Source of the DNA: Lachnospiraceae bacterium
Lineage (GTDB): Bacteria > Bacillota > Clostridia > Lachnospirales > Lachnospiraceae
DNA: 64,000 nucleotides
Reading direction: 5' to 3'
Assembly (NCBI GenBank): GCA_910575445.1
Contig: CAJTFW010000010.1
Coordinates: 1-64,000, forward strand
In this document: positions 45,888 to 53,799 of the stretch, in pieces
How positions within the stretch are numbered: position 1 is the first letter of the stretch
How the letters are laid out: every line of letters begins with the position of its first letter
The notes under the pieces: generated by a model
The model's database searches: none
What the model was told of the DNA's origin: nothing
The model's input: the letters and a program-made list of their open reading frames with translations, nothing else
Made by a program: the position numbers and the translations under genes

Positions 45888-46211
45888 ATGGTAAAAAATC
45901 TGAATCAGTTAAAAAAGACCTTAAAAAAGGGCATCTGTTTTGAGATTATTACACACTGCCGCCCGGAGTTTACCGGACAGAAACGTAAGGTCACAGTTGT
46001 GAATACCCAGGGATTTTACAGCATTGTACCGGATGAGCCGGACAGTGCCGTAACGCTTTCCAATGACGGAAAGGGTTATGTGCTCTGGTGGAAGAAGGCA
46101 TCTTTCTGGGAATTTGAAAATGATATCTGCAGTGTATACTGCAGCGATAAAGAGCACACAAAAGAATTTTTGATTATGTCCTTCTGCATCATGGAACAGG
46201 AGGTGGCTTAA
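45888..46211 (+). CDS. Hypothetical protein, 107 aa
   Basis: This is an unrecognised basic protein starting MVKNLNQLKKTLKKGICFEI after AAGGGAG. It has a beta-rich middle (TVVNTQGFYSIVP) and KGYVLWWKKASFWEFEND. It abuts the ligase gene without a gap, so the two are translated together. No catalytic motif is seen. Confidence 0.7.
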   Translation: MVKNLNQLKKTLKKGICFEIITHCRPEFTGQKRKVTVVNTQGFYSIVPDEPDSAVTLSNDGKGYVLWWKKASFWEFENDICSVYCSDKEHTKEFLIMSFCIMEQEVA

Positions 46212-48227
46212 ATGGCACAGAATGCATGGGAAAAAGTGCAGGCACTGACCGCACAGCTGAACCGGTACAGAGACGAGTATTATAACGGCAATGCCCCGTC
46301 TGTTTCGGATGCTGTCTATGACAGGATGTATGACGAGCTGGCACTGCTGGAGATGGAGACGGGAATCTGGATGACGGATTCCCCCACCCGGACAGTGGGA
46401 TTTGAAGCAGTCAGCGAGCTGGAAAAGACGAACCATCCCATTCCCCTGTTATCACTGGAAAAGACCAAGAGCGTAGAAGAACTGGTTTCCTTTGTGGGTG
46501 AGCATCAGATTCTTCTGATGCTGAAGCTGGACGGGCTGACCGTCAAGCTGACTTATGAGGATGGAAAACTGGCCCAGGCGGCTACCCGTGGCGACGGAGA
46601 TACCGGTGAGGTGGTCACCCACAATGTCCGTGGTATTTCCGGGATACCCCAGAATATTCCTTATCGGGAGAGACTGGTAGTGAGCGGGGAGGCTTTCATC
46701 CGCCCCGGTGATTTTCATCGTCTGAGAGAAACCCTGACAGACAGCAGTGGAGAACGCTATAAGAACGGAAGGAATCTGGCCGCTGGTTCTGTGCGCCTTT
46801 TAGACGGTGCGGTCTGCCGGGAGCGGAAAGTAATGTATATGCCTTTTACTGTGGTGGAAGGATTTCCCGAACTGGGGCTAAAGTCAGAAAAACTGCGAAA
46901 ACTTCCGGAACTGGGATTTCAGGTCTGCAAATTTGTCATAAGCAGGCGGAGCCTTACTTGTCAGGAGATGGAGGATGGAATCGGGAAACTGCGGCAGTTT
47001 GCCAGTGATAATGACATCCCTATTGACGGAATCGTGGCATCTTATAATGATATTGCGTTTTCCCTGTCCTGTGGAAGGACAGGCCACCACTACAAAGACG
47101 GTTTGGCCTTTAAGTTTGAGGATGAACTTCATGAGACAAAACTGCTCGCAGTTGAATGGAACCCTTCCCGTTCCGGGGAGATCTCTCCGGTGGCAGTTTT
47201 CCAGCCAGTACAGATTGACGGCTGTGAGGTATCCAGGGCCAGCCTGCATAACATGTCTTTTATTGAGGGCATGGAACTAAAACCTGGCTGCCGGATACTG
47301 GTCAGCAAGCGGAATATGATCATCCCCCATGTGGAAGAAAATCTGGACCGTGGTGATTTTTCTCTGGCAGAGGTAATACCTGATAAATGCCCCTGCTGCG
47401 GGGAACCAACCCGTGTCCATGAAAGTCGTTCCATAGAGGATGGAAAAGAAAAGATCACAAAGACACTGTTTTGTGACAATCAAAATTGTGAAACCAGACG
47501 GCTGCGTCAGTTCGTCCATTTTGCGGGCCAGAAGGCTATGAATATTGAAGGGTTGTCTGAAGCGACACTGGAAAAATTTATAGGCAGAGGCTGGATTCAT
47601 ACCTATATGGATATTTATGAACTGGACAGGCACAGGAATGAGATTATTCAGATGGAAGGCTTTGGAGAGAAATCCTGGCAGCGGCTCTGGGATGCAATCC
47701 AGGGCAGCAGGAACACGACTTTTGAGCGTTATCTGATTGCTATGGATATTCCCATGGTGGGGAACACAGCCAGCCGTACGCTTTGCAGACAGTTTCATGG
47801 GAGCCTGGAGGAATTCGAGGATGCAGTACATCATCAGTATGATTTTACACAGCTTCCGGATTTCGGAGATACTCTGCACAACAATATCCATGAATGGTTT
47901 TATGATGAAGAGAATCTTTACGTATGGGAGGTATTACAGCAAATGTTAAATATCGAGATCAACTCACCAGGGGACGGCATGGTTTCCGTATCGGAGAATC
48001 CTTTTGTAGGAATGACGATTGTAGTGACCGGAAAGGTGGAGCCTTATACCCGAAGTGGTATCAATGCAAAAATTGAATCTCTGGGTGCCCGTGCAGGAAG
48101 TTCGGTGAGCAGTAAAACAGATTATCTGGTCTGTGGAGAAAAAGCCGGCAGCAAGCTGGCAAAGGCCAGGGAACTGGGAGTAAAAGTCCTGACACCGGAA
48201 CAGTTTTTCCGTATGGCCGGCGAATAG
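46212..48227 (+). CDS. ligA: NAD-dependent DNA ligase, divergent, element-encoded
   Basis: This 671-residue protein has the full LigA architecture: an NMN-binding Ia domain (YYNGNAPSVSDAVYDRMYDE), nucleotidyltransferase with KLDG lysine (about residue 102), and OB fold. Next are a four-cysteine zinc finger (CPCCGEP and CDNQNCETR, about 395-425), HhH region and C-terminal BRCT (about 590-671). The usual D-G-V-V-V-K motif reads DGIVAS, so that lysine is missing, and the R-G-E motif reads SGE. The second lysine (FKF) is kept. It may be a ligase with altered activity and is separate from the expected chromosomal enzyme. Confidence 0.92.
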   Translation: MAQNAWEKVQALTAQLNRYRDEYYNGNAPSVSDAVYDRMYDELALLEMETGIWMTDSPTRTVGFEAVSELEKTNHPIPLLSLEKTKSVEELVSFVGEHQILLMLKLDGLTVKLTYEDGKLAQAATRGDGDTGEVVTHNVRGISGIPQNIPYRERLVVSGEAFIRPGDFHRLRETLTDSSGERYKNGRNLAAGSVRLLDGAVCRERKVMYMPFTVVEGFPELGLKSEKLRKLPELGFQVCKFVISRRSLTCQEMEDGIGKLRQFASDNDIPIDGIVASYNDIAFSLSCGRTGHHYKDGLAFKFEDELHETKLLAVEWNPSRSGEISPVAVFQPVQIDGCEVSRASLHNMSFIEGMELKPGCRILVSKRNMIIPHVEENLDRGDFSLAEVIPDKCPCCGEPTRVHESRSIEDGKEKITKTLFCDNQNCETRRLRQFVHFAGQKAMNIEGLSEATLEKFIGRGWIHTYMDIYELDRHRNEIIQMEGFGEKSWQRLWDAIQGSRNTTFERYLIAMDIPMVGNTASRTLCRQFHGSLEEFEDAVHHQYDFTQLPDFGDTLHNNIHEWFYDEENLYVWEVLQQMLNIEINSPGDGMVSVSENPFVGMTIVVTGKVEPYTRSGINAKIESLGARAGSSVSSKTDYLVCGEKAGSKLAKARELGVKVLTPEQFFRMAGE

Positions 48228-48261
48228 GGCAAGGATCTAAAACAATAGGATTTTATGTATG

Positions 48262-48286
48262 GGAGAGAGCTTGTACAGTTCTCTCC
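48262..48286 (+). other. Small hairpin before the 208-aa gene
   Basis: GGAGAGA (48262-48268) pairs with TCTCTCC (48280-48286). TGTCTTT and the AAAGGAGG ribosome site follow, so the hairpin may affect translation start or attenuate. Confidence 0.45.
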
Positions 48287-48308
48287 TGTCTTTAAAGGAG
48301 GAAATCAA

Positions 48309-48935
48309 ATGAGCAAGAGAACCATGATAAAATTGTCGGCATCTGAGGATTATATTTATCTGAGGACATTATCAGAGGAATACCGTTCCCCACAGGGATT
48401 TACGATTACAGATAAAGAATTAGCGGAGATGGAGGAAAAGGGGTATAAGGTTATATCAGATATCCATTCTTTTGCAAAACTGTCACTGCGGAAAACAATG
48501 GACGGGACGGATATTCTGGTCATAAACTTTACCTGGCTGAGTGACGCAGGCGGAGGAAAGGTTTCCGGAAGAGAGGAAACGGTGCTGCTTTCCTATGAGA
48601 AGTTTCAGGAGTATGTCCGGGAAAGCAGGAAAAATAACGGAGAGCAGAAAAGGATTTTGTCTTTGGATGAAAAGCCCAGACCGAGGATTGAATTCCAGAG
48701 CAGACGGAATCTGAAGGCGGTCACAGGGGAAAAACTTCTTCGGAAAAAGCTGGGGAAGGCTCTCTGGAGACATTTTGCATGGAAAGGGAGCAGGCAGATT
48801 ACAATATACGATGATTTCGAGCCATACAGCTTTTTCTTCCGGGAACAGACGCCATACGGAACCGGAATCTGCGGAGGAATCATTCTTCATGGGTGGGAAA
48901 ATATGGAGAAGGCGTATTATGGGATACATACCTGA
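48309..48935 (+). CDS. Hypothetical protein, 208 aa
   Basis: It starts MSKRTMIKLSASEDYIYLRT after AAAGGAGG; the upstream frame is rejected. It is a soluble basic protein with no recognised domain. The middle (RPRIEFQSRRNLKAVTGEKL) is followed by a C-terminal part with HFAWKGSRQITIYDDFEPYS. It lies between ligase and partition genes, ahead of a strong terminator. Confidence 0.7.
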   Translation: MSKRTMIKLSASEDYIYLRTLSEEYRSPQGFTITDKELAEMEEKGYKVISDIHSFAKLSLRKTMDGTDILVINFTWLSDAGGGKVSGREETVLLSYEKFQEYVRESRKNNGEQKRILSLDEKPRPRIEFQSRRNLKAVTGEKLLRKKLGKALWRHFAWKGSRQITIYDDFEPYSFFFREQTPYGTGICGGIILHGWENMEKAYYGIHT

Positions 48936-48958
48936 CCAGAATAGGCAGGACAGGTTTT

Positions 48959-49013
48959 ACAGGACAGAATGCAGGGCAGGCGGCAGGATATGTTGTCTGT
49001 CCTGTATTTTTTT
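48959..49013 (+). terminator. Intrinsic terminator before the parMR operon
   Basis: ACAGGACAG (48959-48967) pairs perfectly with CTGTCCTGT (48997-49005), followed by ATTTTTTT. The long loop may contain further pairing. Confidence 0.8.
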
Positions 49014-49028
49014 CTATTTTGTTGAAAA

Positions 49029-49050
49029 ATGCGTAATCCATGCGTAAAGG
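49029..49050 (+). repeat. Two 11-bp iterons before parM, candidate centromere/operator
   Basis: ATGCGTAATCC (49029-49039) and ATGCGTAAAGG (49040-49050) are tandem with the same first eight bases. They lie 35 bases before parM, where ParR-binding repeats (parC) sit in type II partition systems. Only two copies are visible, so this is tentative. Confidence 0.45.
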
Positions 49051-49084
49051 ATAAGTATAAAATAAAAAAGGAGATGGGAAACTT

Positions 49085-49996
49085 ATGTTAATTGCAATCG
49101 ACCATGGGAACAAACAAATGAAAACAATCCACTGCCCGCCTTTTGTGTCCGGGCTGACGGAGAGCATTGTCAGGCCCTTTGGCAGCGAGGTCCTGGAATA
49201 CCGGGATAAGTTTTACACGCTGTCAAACCAGAGGATCCCTTATAAGAGGGATAAGACGGAGGATGACCGCTTTTTTATCCTTACCCTGTTCGCAGTCGCA
49301 GAGGAACTCCATAGAAAAGAGCGGTACGGGGAAGAAGTGGTGCATGTATCCCTGGCGGTAGGGCTTCCGCCTGCCCACTATGGGGCGCAGAACCAGTCCT
49401 TCATCCGGTATTTTTCAGGCAGGGGCATTGTAAACTTCCAGTACCGGGAGAATCCCTACACGGTTTATATTGAGGATGTGCGGTGCTACCCGCAGGCTTT
49501 TGCGGCGGCCGTGACCATGATGGACCGGCTGCTGGATAAGCCCAGGGTGCTGGTCGTGGATATCGGAGGCTTTACGGCGGACTATCTGATGATGCGCTCC
49601 GGCCGGGCGGACCTGTCGGTATGCGACTCCCTGGAGAACGGGGTGATCCTTCTGTATAACCGGATACGGACAAAGGTAAATTCGGAATTTGATATCCTGC
49701 TGGAAGAAACGGACATTGACGGCATTTTAAAAGACGGTGGGGACACGTATGCCCCGGAAGTGGTCTCCCTTGTGGAGAAGCTGGCGCAGGATTTTGTCAA
49801 CGACCTGGCAAACAGCCTGCGGGAGCGCATGCTGGATCTGATGTCCGGCATGGTGGTATTTGTGGGCGGCGGGGCAATCCTGCTGCGCCGGCAGATCGAA
49901 GCCTCCGGGAAGGTGAGAAATGCCCTGTTTGTGGAAGAAATCCATGCCAACGCAAAGGGATATGAGTTCCTTTACAAGATGGAAACAGGCAGGTGA
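49085..49996 (+). CDS. parM: ParM/StbA-like actin-fold segregation ATPase
   Basis: This 303-residue actin-like ATPase has phosphate-1 motif LIAIDHGNKQMK (about 2-13), phosphate-2 VVDIGGFTADYL (about 158-169) and adenosine motif VVFVGGGAILL (about 255-265). ParM proteins polymerise to push sister plasmids apart. The following gene encodes a ribbon-helix-helix protein that fits ParR, giving a type II partition operon on an integrative element. The start is preceded by AAAGGAG. Confidence 0.88.
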   Translation: MLIAIDHGNKQMKTIHCPPFVSGLTESIVRPFGSEVLEYRDKFYTLSNQRIPYKRDKTEDDRFFILTLFAVAEELHRKERYGEEVVHVSLAVGLPPAHYGAQNQSFIRYFSGRGIVNFQYRENPYTVYIEDVRCYPQAFAAAVTMMDRLLDKPRVLVVDIGGFTADYLMMRSGRADLSVCDSLENGVILLYNRIRTKVNSEFDILLEETDIDGILKDGGDTYAPEVVSLVEKLAQDFVNDLANSLRERMLDLMSGMVVFVGGGAILLRRQIEASGKVRNALFVEEIHANAKGYEFLYKMETGR

Positions 49997-50000
49997 GCCT

Positions 50001-50402
50001 ATGGGGGAAAAGAAAAACCGGGAGCGGTTCAGCATCAAGTTCAATGAAAATGACCCGTCCCATGATGCGGTGATCCGCCTGCTGGAGAAACAGGGGGCGC
50101 ACAGCAAGGCGCAGTTTCTTGTGAATGCGGTCCTCCATTACATCCACTGCCCGGAAACGCCGGATATCAGGATTCCCCCGGCGGTGGACAGGGCGGCCAT
50201 AGAAGAAATCGTTGCGGAGATCCTGGAGCGGAAGGGAACGGGAAAACAGGCCGGCCACAGACCGGATGTAAGGAAAGAACCTGCGGCGGAGCGGGGAACT
50301 GTAAAGCAGGAGCAGAAAAGAGAAGGGGAACAGCAGAAAGAAATAGACCAGGCGACACTGGCGCTGATCGCGGATACCATGTCGGCGTTCCGGAGCAGTT
50401 AA
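50001..50402 (+). CDS. parR: ParR-like ribbon-helix-helix protein
   Basis: This 133-residue protein starts four bases after the parM stop, after GGTGAG. Its N-terminus RFSIKFNENDPSHDAVIRLL followed by SKAQFLVNAVLHYI has the beta-strand and two helices of ribbon-helix-helix proteins. The C-terminal half is charged and probably disordered, ending in a short helix (ATLALIADTMSAF) that could contact ParM filaments. Assignment rests on fold pattern and neighbour. Confidence 0.72.
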   Translation: MGEKKNRERFSIKFNENDPSHDAVIRLLEKQGAHSKAQFLVNAVLHYIHCPETPDIRIPPAVDRAAIEEIVAEILERKGTGKQAGHRPDVRKEPAAERGTVKQEQKREGEQQKEIDQATLALIADTMSAFRSS

Positions 50403-50417
50403 AAAGCACAGGGGGGA

Positions 50418-50762
50418 TTATTTTCCGCTCTGTGCCTCCCGCTCACCAAGAGCCAGGATAAAACTGTTGATAATATCCTCCAGGTGGCGGTATTGTGCGG
50501 GAGGAAGGTCTGAGATTTTAGAGAGCAGGACAGAATAGTCGCCTCCGTTTATTTCACCCAGGAGCAGGTAGTCGGTGCTGATGTCAAGGGCGGAGCAGAC
50601 CCGGATGATATTTTCCGGGCGCAGGGCTTTTTTGCCAAGCTCTGCGGAGGAGACGGTCTGGGGCGTGATGCCTGCTTTCTCCGCCAGCTCTTCCTGCGTC
50701 AGACGGAGCTGTTTTCTGCGGTTTAGTATGCGGTTGCCAATCTGTTTCAGTAAATTGTCCAT
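50418..50762 (-). CDS. XRE-family transcriptional regulator
   Basis: This 114-residue protein has an N-terminal helix-turn-helix: IGNRILNRRKQLRLTQEELA, then AGITPQTVSSAELGKKALRP and CSALDISTDYLLLGE. The C-terminal part (SDLPPAQYRHLEDIINSFIL) likely dimerises. It is convergent with parR, 15 bases away, and divergent from the 119-aa gene; the 154-base gap between may hold its operator. It is a candidate element repressor. Confidence 0.9.
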   Translation of the reverse strand: MDNLLKQIGNRILNRRKQLRLTQEELAEKAGITPQTVSSAELGKKALRPENIIRVCSALDISTDYLLLGEINGGDYSVLLSKISDLPPAQYRHLEDIINSFILALGEREAQSGK

Positions 50763-50916
50763 TCCCCACCCTCCTTGCTATGGACTAATTTTATCTGCTA
50801 TGATATAAATAATTAAGCGATTATGGTTGATAAAATTCTTCTATGACATATATAATGGACGGTAAAGGTAAAAATATAAGAGAATGTAGAAAATATAAGA
50901 AGAAAGGGAGAATACT

Positions 50917-51276
50917 ATGTTAAATGATGTATGGTTAAAGATAGCCCAGTTCTTAGGCACACTGAACGGGGAGAACGTGAAACGGGAGAGCTATGTGCGC
51001 ACTCCGGAATATGAGGCGGCTCTGGAGGCATGGAAGGAAACGGAGCAGGAATGGGAGGCATTCCTGGAAACACTGCCTGCAGAGGGGCAGGAAAAGGCAG
51101 AGAAGATGAAAGAGCGGCTGGAGGATTTTGCATCCGCCCAAGAGAAGCGTGCCTATATTCAGGGATACGTGGACTGTGTGCAGGCGCTGTACCACATGGG
51201 GCTTCTGAAAGAGAACGAGGGGTTGAAATGGGCGGAGAAACTAGAATTGCATCAAGAAGTGCATAAAGGGAAGTGA
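50917..51276 (+). CDS. Hypothetical protein, 119 aa, DUF6809-like
   Basis: This is an acidic, mostly helical protein starting MLNDVWLKIAQFLGTLNGEN after AAAGGGAG. It contains YEAALEAWKETEQEWEAFLE and AYIQGYVDCVQALYHMGLL. Short helical proteins of this kind are common next to XRE regulators in Clostridia. The DUF name is a tentative recollection. It is divergent from the XRE gene. Confidence 0.6.
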   Translation: MLNDVWLKIAQFLGTLNGENVKRESYVRTPEYEAALEAWKETEQEWEAFLETLPAEGQEKAEKMKERLEDFASAQEKRAYIQGYVDCVQALYHMGLLKENEGLKWAEKLELHQEVHKGK

Positions 51277-51443
51277 TATTCCCTCCGCTTAGAGGAAACA
51301 GGGCATCCTGTTTTCCTATTTGTCCTCTTCGCCATCAAAAACGCATAACTGATGCCTGGCACATCCGACAAAGCTCGCAGCTCAATATCCGTAACGTGCT
51401 GCTTGTTGGTTTCAATGCGTGTAATTATGCTTATGTACGACAA
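51252..51443 (-). pseudogene. Remnant of a second XRE regulator
   Basis: The frame contains IITRIETNKQHVTDIELRAL followed by SDVPGISYAFLM, a clear match to the recognition-helix end of an XRE DNA-binding domain. The first half of the domain is absent and the tail is unrelated. It partly overlaps the end of the 119-aa gene. I read it as a truncated fragment near the border of the cargo region. Confidence 0.5.
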
Positions 51444-51500
51444 AGAAAAAACAATCAGCGGTATGGTGGAATATTTATCGCCATTCTGATAACAGAAATT

Positions 51501-52805
51501 TTATTGTTTTAGAGTGATAATTGAATGGAAAGTCAGAGTGTCATCATTATAATACATTTGAATATCACCATGATATTTGCGGACAGTTCTTCGGATGCTT
51601 TTCAGACCAAAACCATGCCTGCGTTTATCTGCTTTATTAGTAGAAAGCATCTTCGATGAATCAGAAAAAGGATTTTTCCTGCTGGAGTTTATAATAGTTA
51701 TCACAACGAATGGCGTTTTGGCTCTTTGGCTTGTGCTGATTTCGATAAAGGATTCCGGAATACCGGATGCTGCTTCAAGGGCATTGTCTAACAGGTTGCA
51801 GAACAGGGAGGTAAGGTCAGAATCTGTAATAAAATCCACTGTCCCGCATCTGATATCAGTATGGAAAGAAATTTTTTGGCGGTCACACTGACGTTTATAA
51901 CGGCACAGGATAGCGCTCAGCATTTCGTTGTCACACAAATGGGCGGTTTCCTTCAGGTCTGAGGACAGCATGAGCTGTTTAATATAGGCGCTGATTTTAT
52001 CAGATTCCTTTTTGTCATTCAACATGTCAATGGACTGCAAATGTTTTTTGATATCATGGATCAGAATATTCTGATTCTCGCTTTGTGAGAGCAGCATTCC
52101 ATAGTATTCTGCCGCATTTGCTTCCTTTTGAAGCAGTAACTGCATATCCGTAAATTCTATATTCTTTGTTTGATTGTATTGATAGATTCCAAATACAAGG
52201 AGATTGGATATCAACAGAAAAACGGCTCCCATGGCAACCATCCAGTCAAGTGATTGCGGGAGGGAAACCGATTCGCCGATACTTATAAGCGTAAACATAA
52301 TAAAAATAGAGGTTACAGGGATAAAAACAAAAAGGAAAACAGAACGGTCATACTGCTCCGCATTCTTTTTTTGTTTTTTCATCAGGTGCATCAATATAAA
52401 AGTTACAGCAAAAAATATGAGCTTGCTAAAAACCGAAAACAATAAAAGATGATAAAAGTCCCTGCTATTGTTGAGAAAATGAGGGGCGAACCGCTTGGTA
52501 ATCCCGTAAACAATCAGTTCGCTCGTTGTCATAACAGCTGTCAGTATGGAGGCATGAAATACTGCTGTGTACCAGTTTGGACAGCACTGTATAATCAGGA
52601 AAATAAAATTCAGTAAGAAATATAAAGTGGTATTGAACCATACAGATTCAAACAGTGACACGCCAAACAGGATAAAATAGAAACCGCATAACATAAGCAT
52701 CTTTTCCCGGGGCTTGCGCCTGGCAGAAAACAGGTGGGAAGAGTACTGCCAAAGTATCATTGCCTCCACAAGAAAACTGAAAAAATAGCAGATGATATTT
52801 TTCAT
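51501..52805 (-). CDS. AgrC-like sensor histidine kinase (GHKL)
   Basis: This 434-residue protein has about six N-terminal membrane helices (residues 1-215), a phosphoacceptor region LIHDIKKHLQSI (about 262), N-box LLDNALEAASG (about 345) and G-box HGFGLKSIRR (about 402). The layout is that of peptide-sensing AgrC/ComD-type kinases. It follows the LytTR regulator by five bases on the same strand. The signal is unknown; no AgrB/AgrD-like pair is visible. Confidence 0.9.
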   Translation of the reverse strand: MKNIICYFFSFLVEAMILWQYSSHLFSARRKPREKMLMLCGFYFILFGVSLFESVWFNTTLYFLLNFIFLIIQCCPNWYTAVFHASILTAVMTTSELIVYGITKRFAPHFLNNSRDFYHLLLFSVFSKLIFFAVTFILMHLMKKQKKNAEQYDRSVFLFVFIPVTSIFIMFTLISIGESVSLPQSLDWMVAMGAVFLLISNLLVFGIYQYNQTKNIEFTDMQLLLQKEANAAEYYGMLLSQSENQNILIHDIKKHLQSIDMLNDKKESDKISAYIKQLMLSSDLKETAHLCDNEMLSAILCRYKRQCDRQKISFHTDIRCGTVDFITDSDLTSLFCNLLDNALEAASGIPESFIEISTSQRAKTPFVVITIINSSRKNPFSDSSKMLSTNKADKRRHGFGLKSIRRTVRKYHGDIQMYYNDDTLTFHSIITLKQ

Positions 52806-52810
52806 TTGAT

Positions 52811-53515
52811 TTACCTCATGCTTTCCAAATAAAGGAGATAGGCTTCTTTAAATAAGCTGTATTTTCTTTTGGTCAGGTAAGCAGACAGCCCGGCAGTCAT
52901 ATAAATAAGATTGCGGTCAAAATTCGTGACATGTTCAAAATTGATAATGAAACTGCGGTGTGTCTGGAAAAAAAGGTTTTTGGGGAGAAGCTCCAGCCAA
53001 TACTGCATATTGTGGACAGATTCAAAATCACACAGGGTTGTATGCACCGTTACTTTTCTGCCCTGTGCTTCTACCGCTATGACTGAAGATGCCGGAAGGG
53101 TATGCACACCCTGTTTTGTTTCGATTGGAAGATTGATGGCCATGGTGGTATATAAATCAATGGCGTCTTTCATGTTACGAAAAAACCGGTGGATATCCAA
53201 GGGTTTTGACAGGTAACGGAATACATGGAAGCGCATGGCATCATCCAGATATTGGGAGTAAGAGGTAACAACAAAAATAATAATGTTGTCATTTGCCCTT
53301 TTTAATTCATTGCCGACATAGATGCCGTTGATTCCCGGCATCTCAATATCAAGGAAAAGGATATCTTTTTCCCCGGTGTCTGCAAGCAGCGATTCACCGT
53401 CAGAAAAGCAGGTGATTTCGGGACATTTTAAACTGATGTTTTTAAAAAAGTTCCTGATATATTTTTGAAGCTGTTCAACTACAAGCGAATCATCGTCACA
53501 AATGAGTATTCGCAT
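52811..53515 (-). CDS. LytTR-family response regulator (AgrA-like)
   Basis: This 234-residue protein has a receiver domain starting MRILICDDDSLVVEQLQKYI, with the phosphoacceptor aspartate in ILFLDIEMPGINGIY and lysine in RYLSKPLD. A C-terminal LytTR DNA-binding domain (about 135-234) has FFQTHRSFIINFEHV. The start at 53515 has GAGGTG seven bases before it. It is divergent from the lipoprotein-ABC operon, which is a likely target. Confidence 0.92.
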   Translation of the reverse strand: MRILICDDDSLVVEQLQKYIRNFFKNISLKCPEITCFSDGESLLADTGEKDILFLDIEMPGINGIYVGNELKRANDNIIIFVVTSYSQYLDDAMRFHVFRYLSKPLDIHRFFRNMKDAIDLYTTMAINLPIETKQGVHTLPASSVIAVEAQGRKVTVHTTLCDFESVHNMQYWLELLPKNLFFQTHRSFIINFEHVTNFDRNLIYMTAGLSAYLTKRKYSLFKEAYLLYLESMR

Positions 53516-53799
53516 TTTCGCACCTCTTTTCATTACATTTGCTATATATAAATTCTTTTACATTATACTATAAAGGATAAGAGAATACAAAAAAATTGCA
53601 TGAAAAGGCATTTTTTAGAGGATTTTGGGGTTTGGAAAAAGAATCAGGAAGGTTAGGGTGAATATTGGAAGAATGACCAAATAGAGACAAAACATGTCGT
53701 TTGGTGCAGAAAGGGTTGAAGTTATGACAGAGACATGGATAATGAGAGTTGTCATTGACTTCAACAGAATTTTAAGGAAAAAGGAGTATGGTTATTGCT
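53516..53799. other. Divergent intergenic region with inverted repeat
   Basis: No gene is supported. GTTGAAGTTATGACA (53715-53729) and TGTCATTGACTTCAAC (53750-53765) form an imperfect inverted repeat 35 bases before the lipoprotein start. It could be a leader hairpin or a binding site for the LytTR regulator. A 68-codon ORF across it is rejected. Confidence 0.55.
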
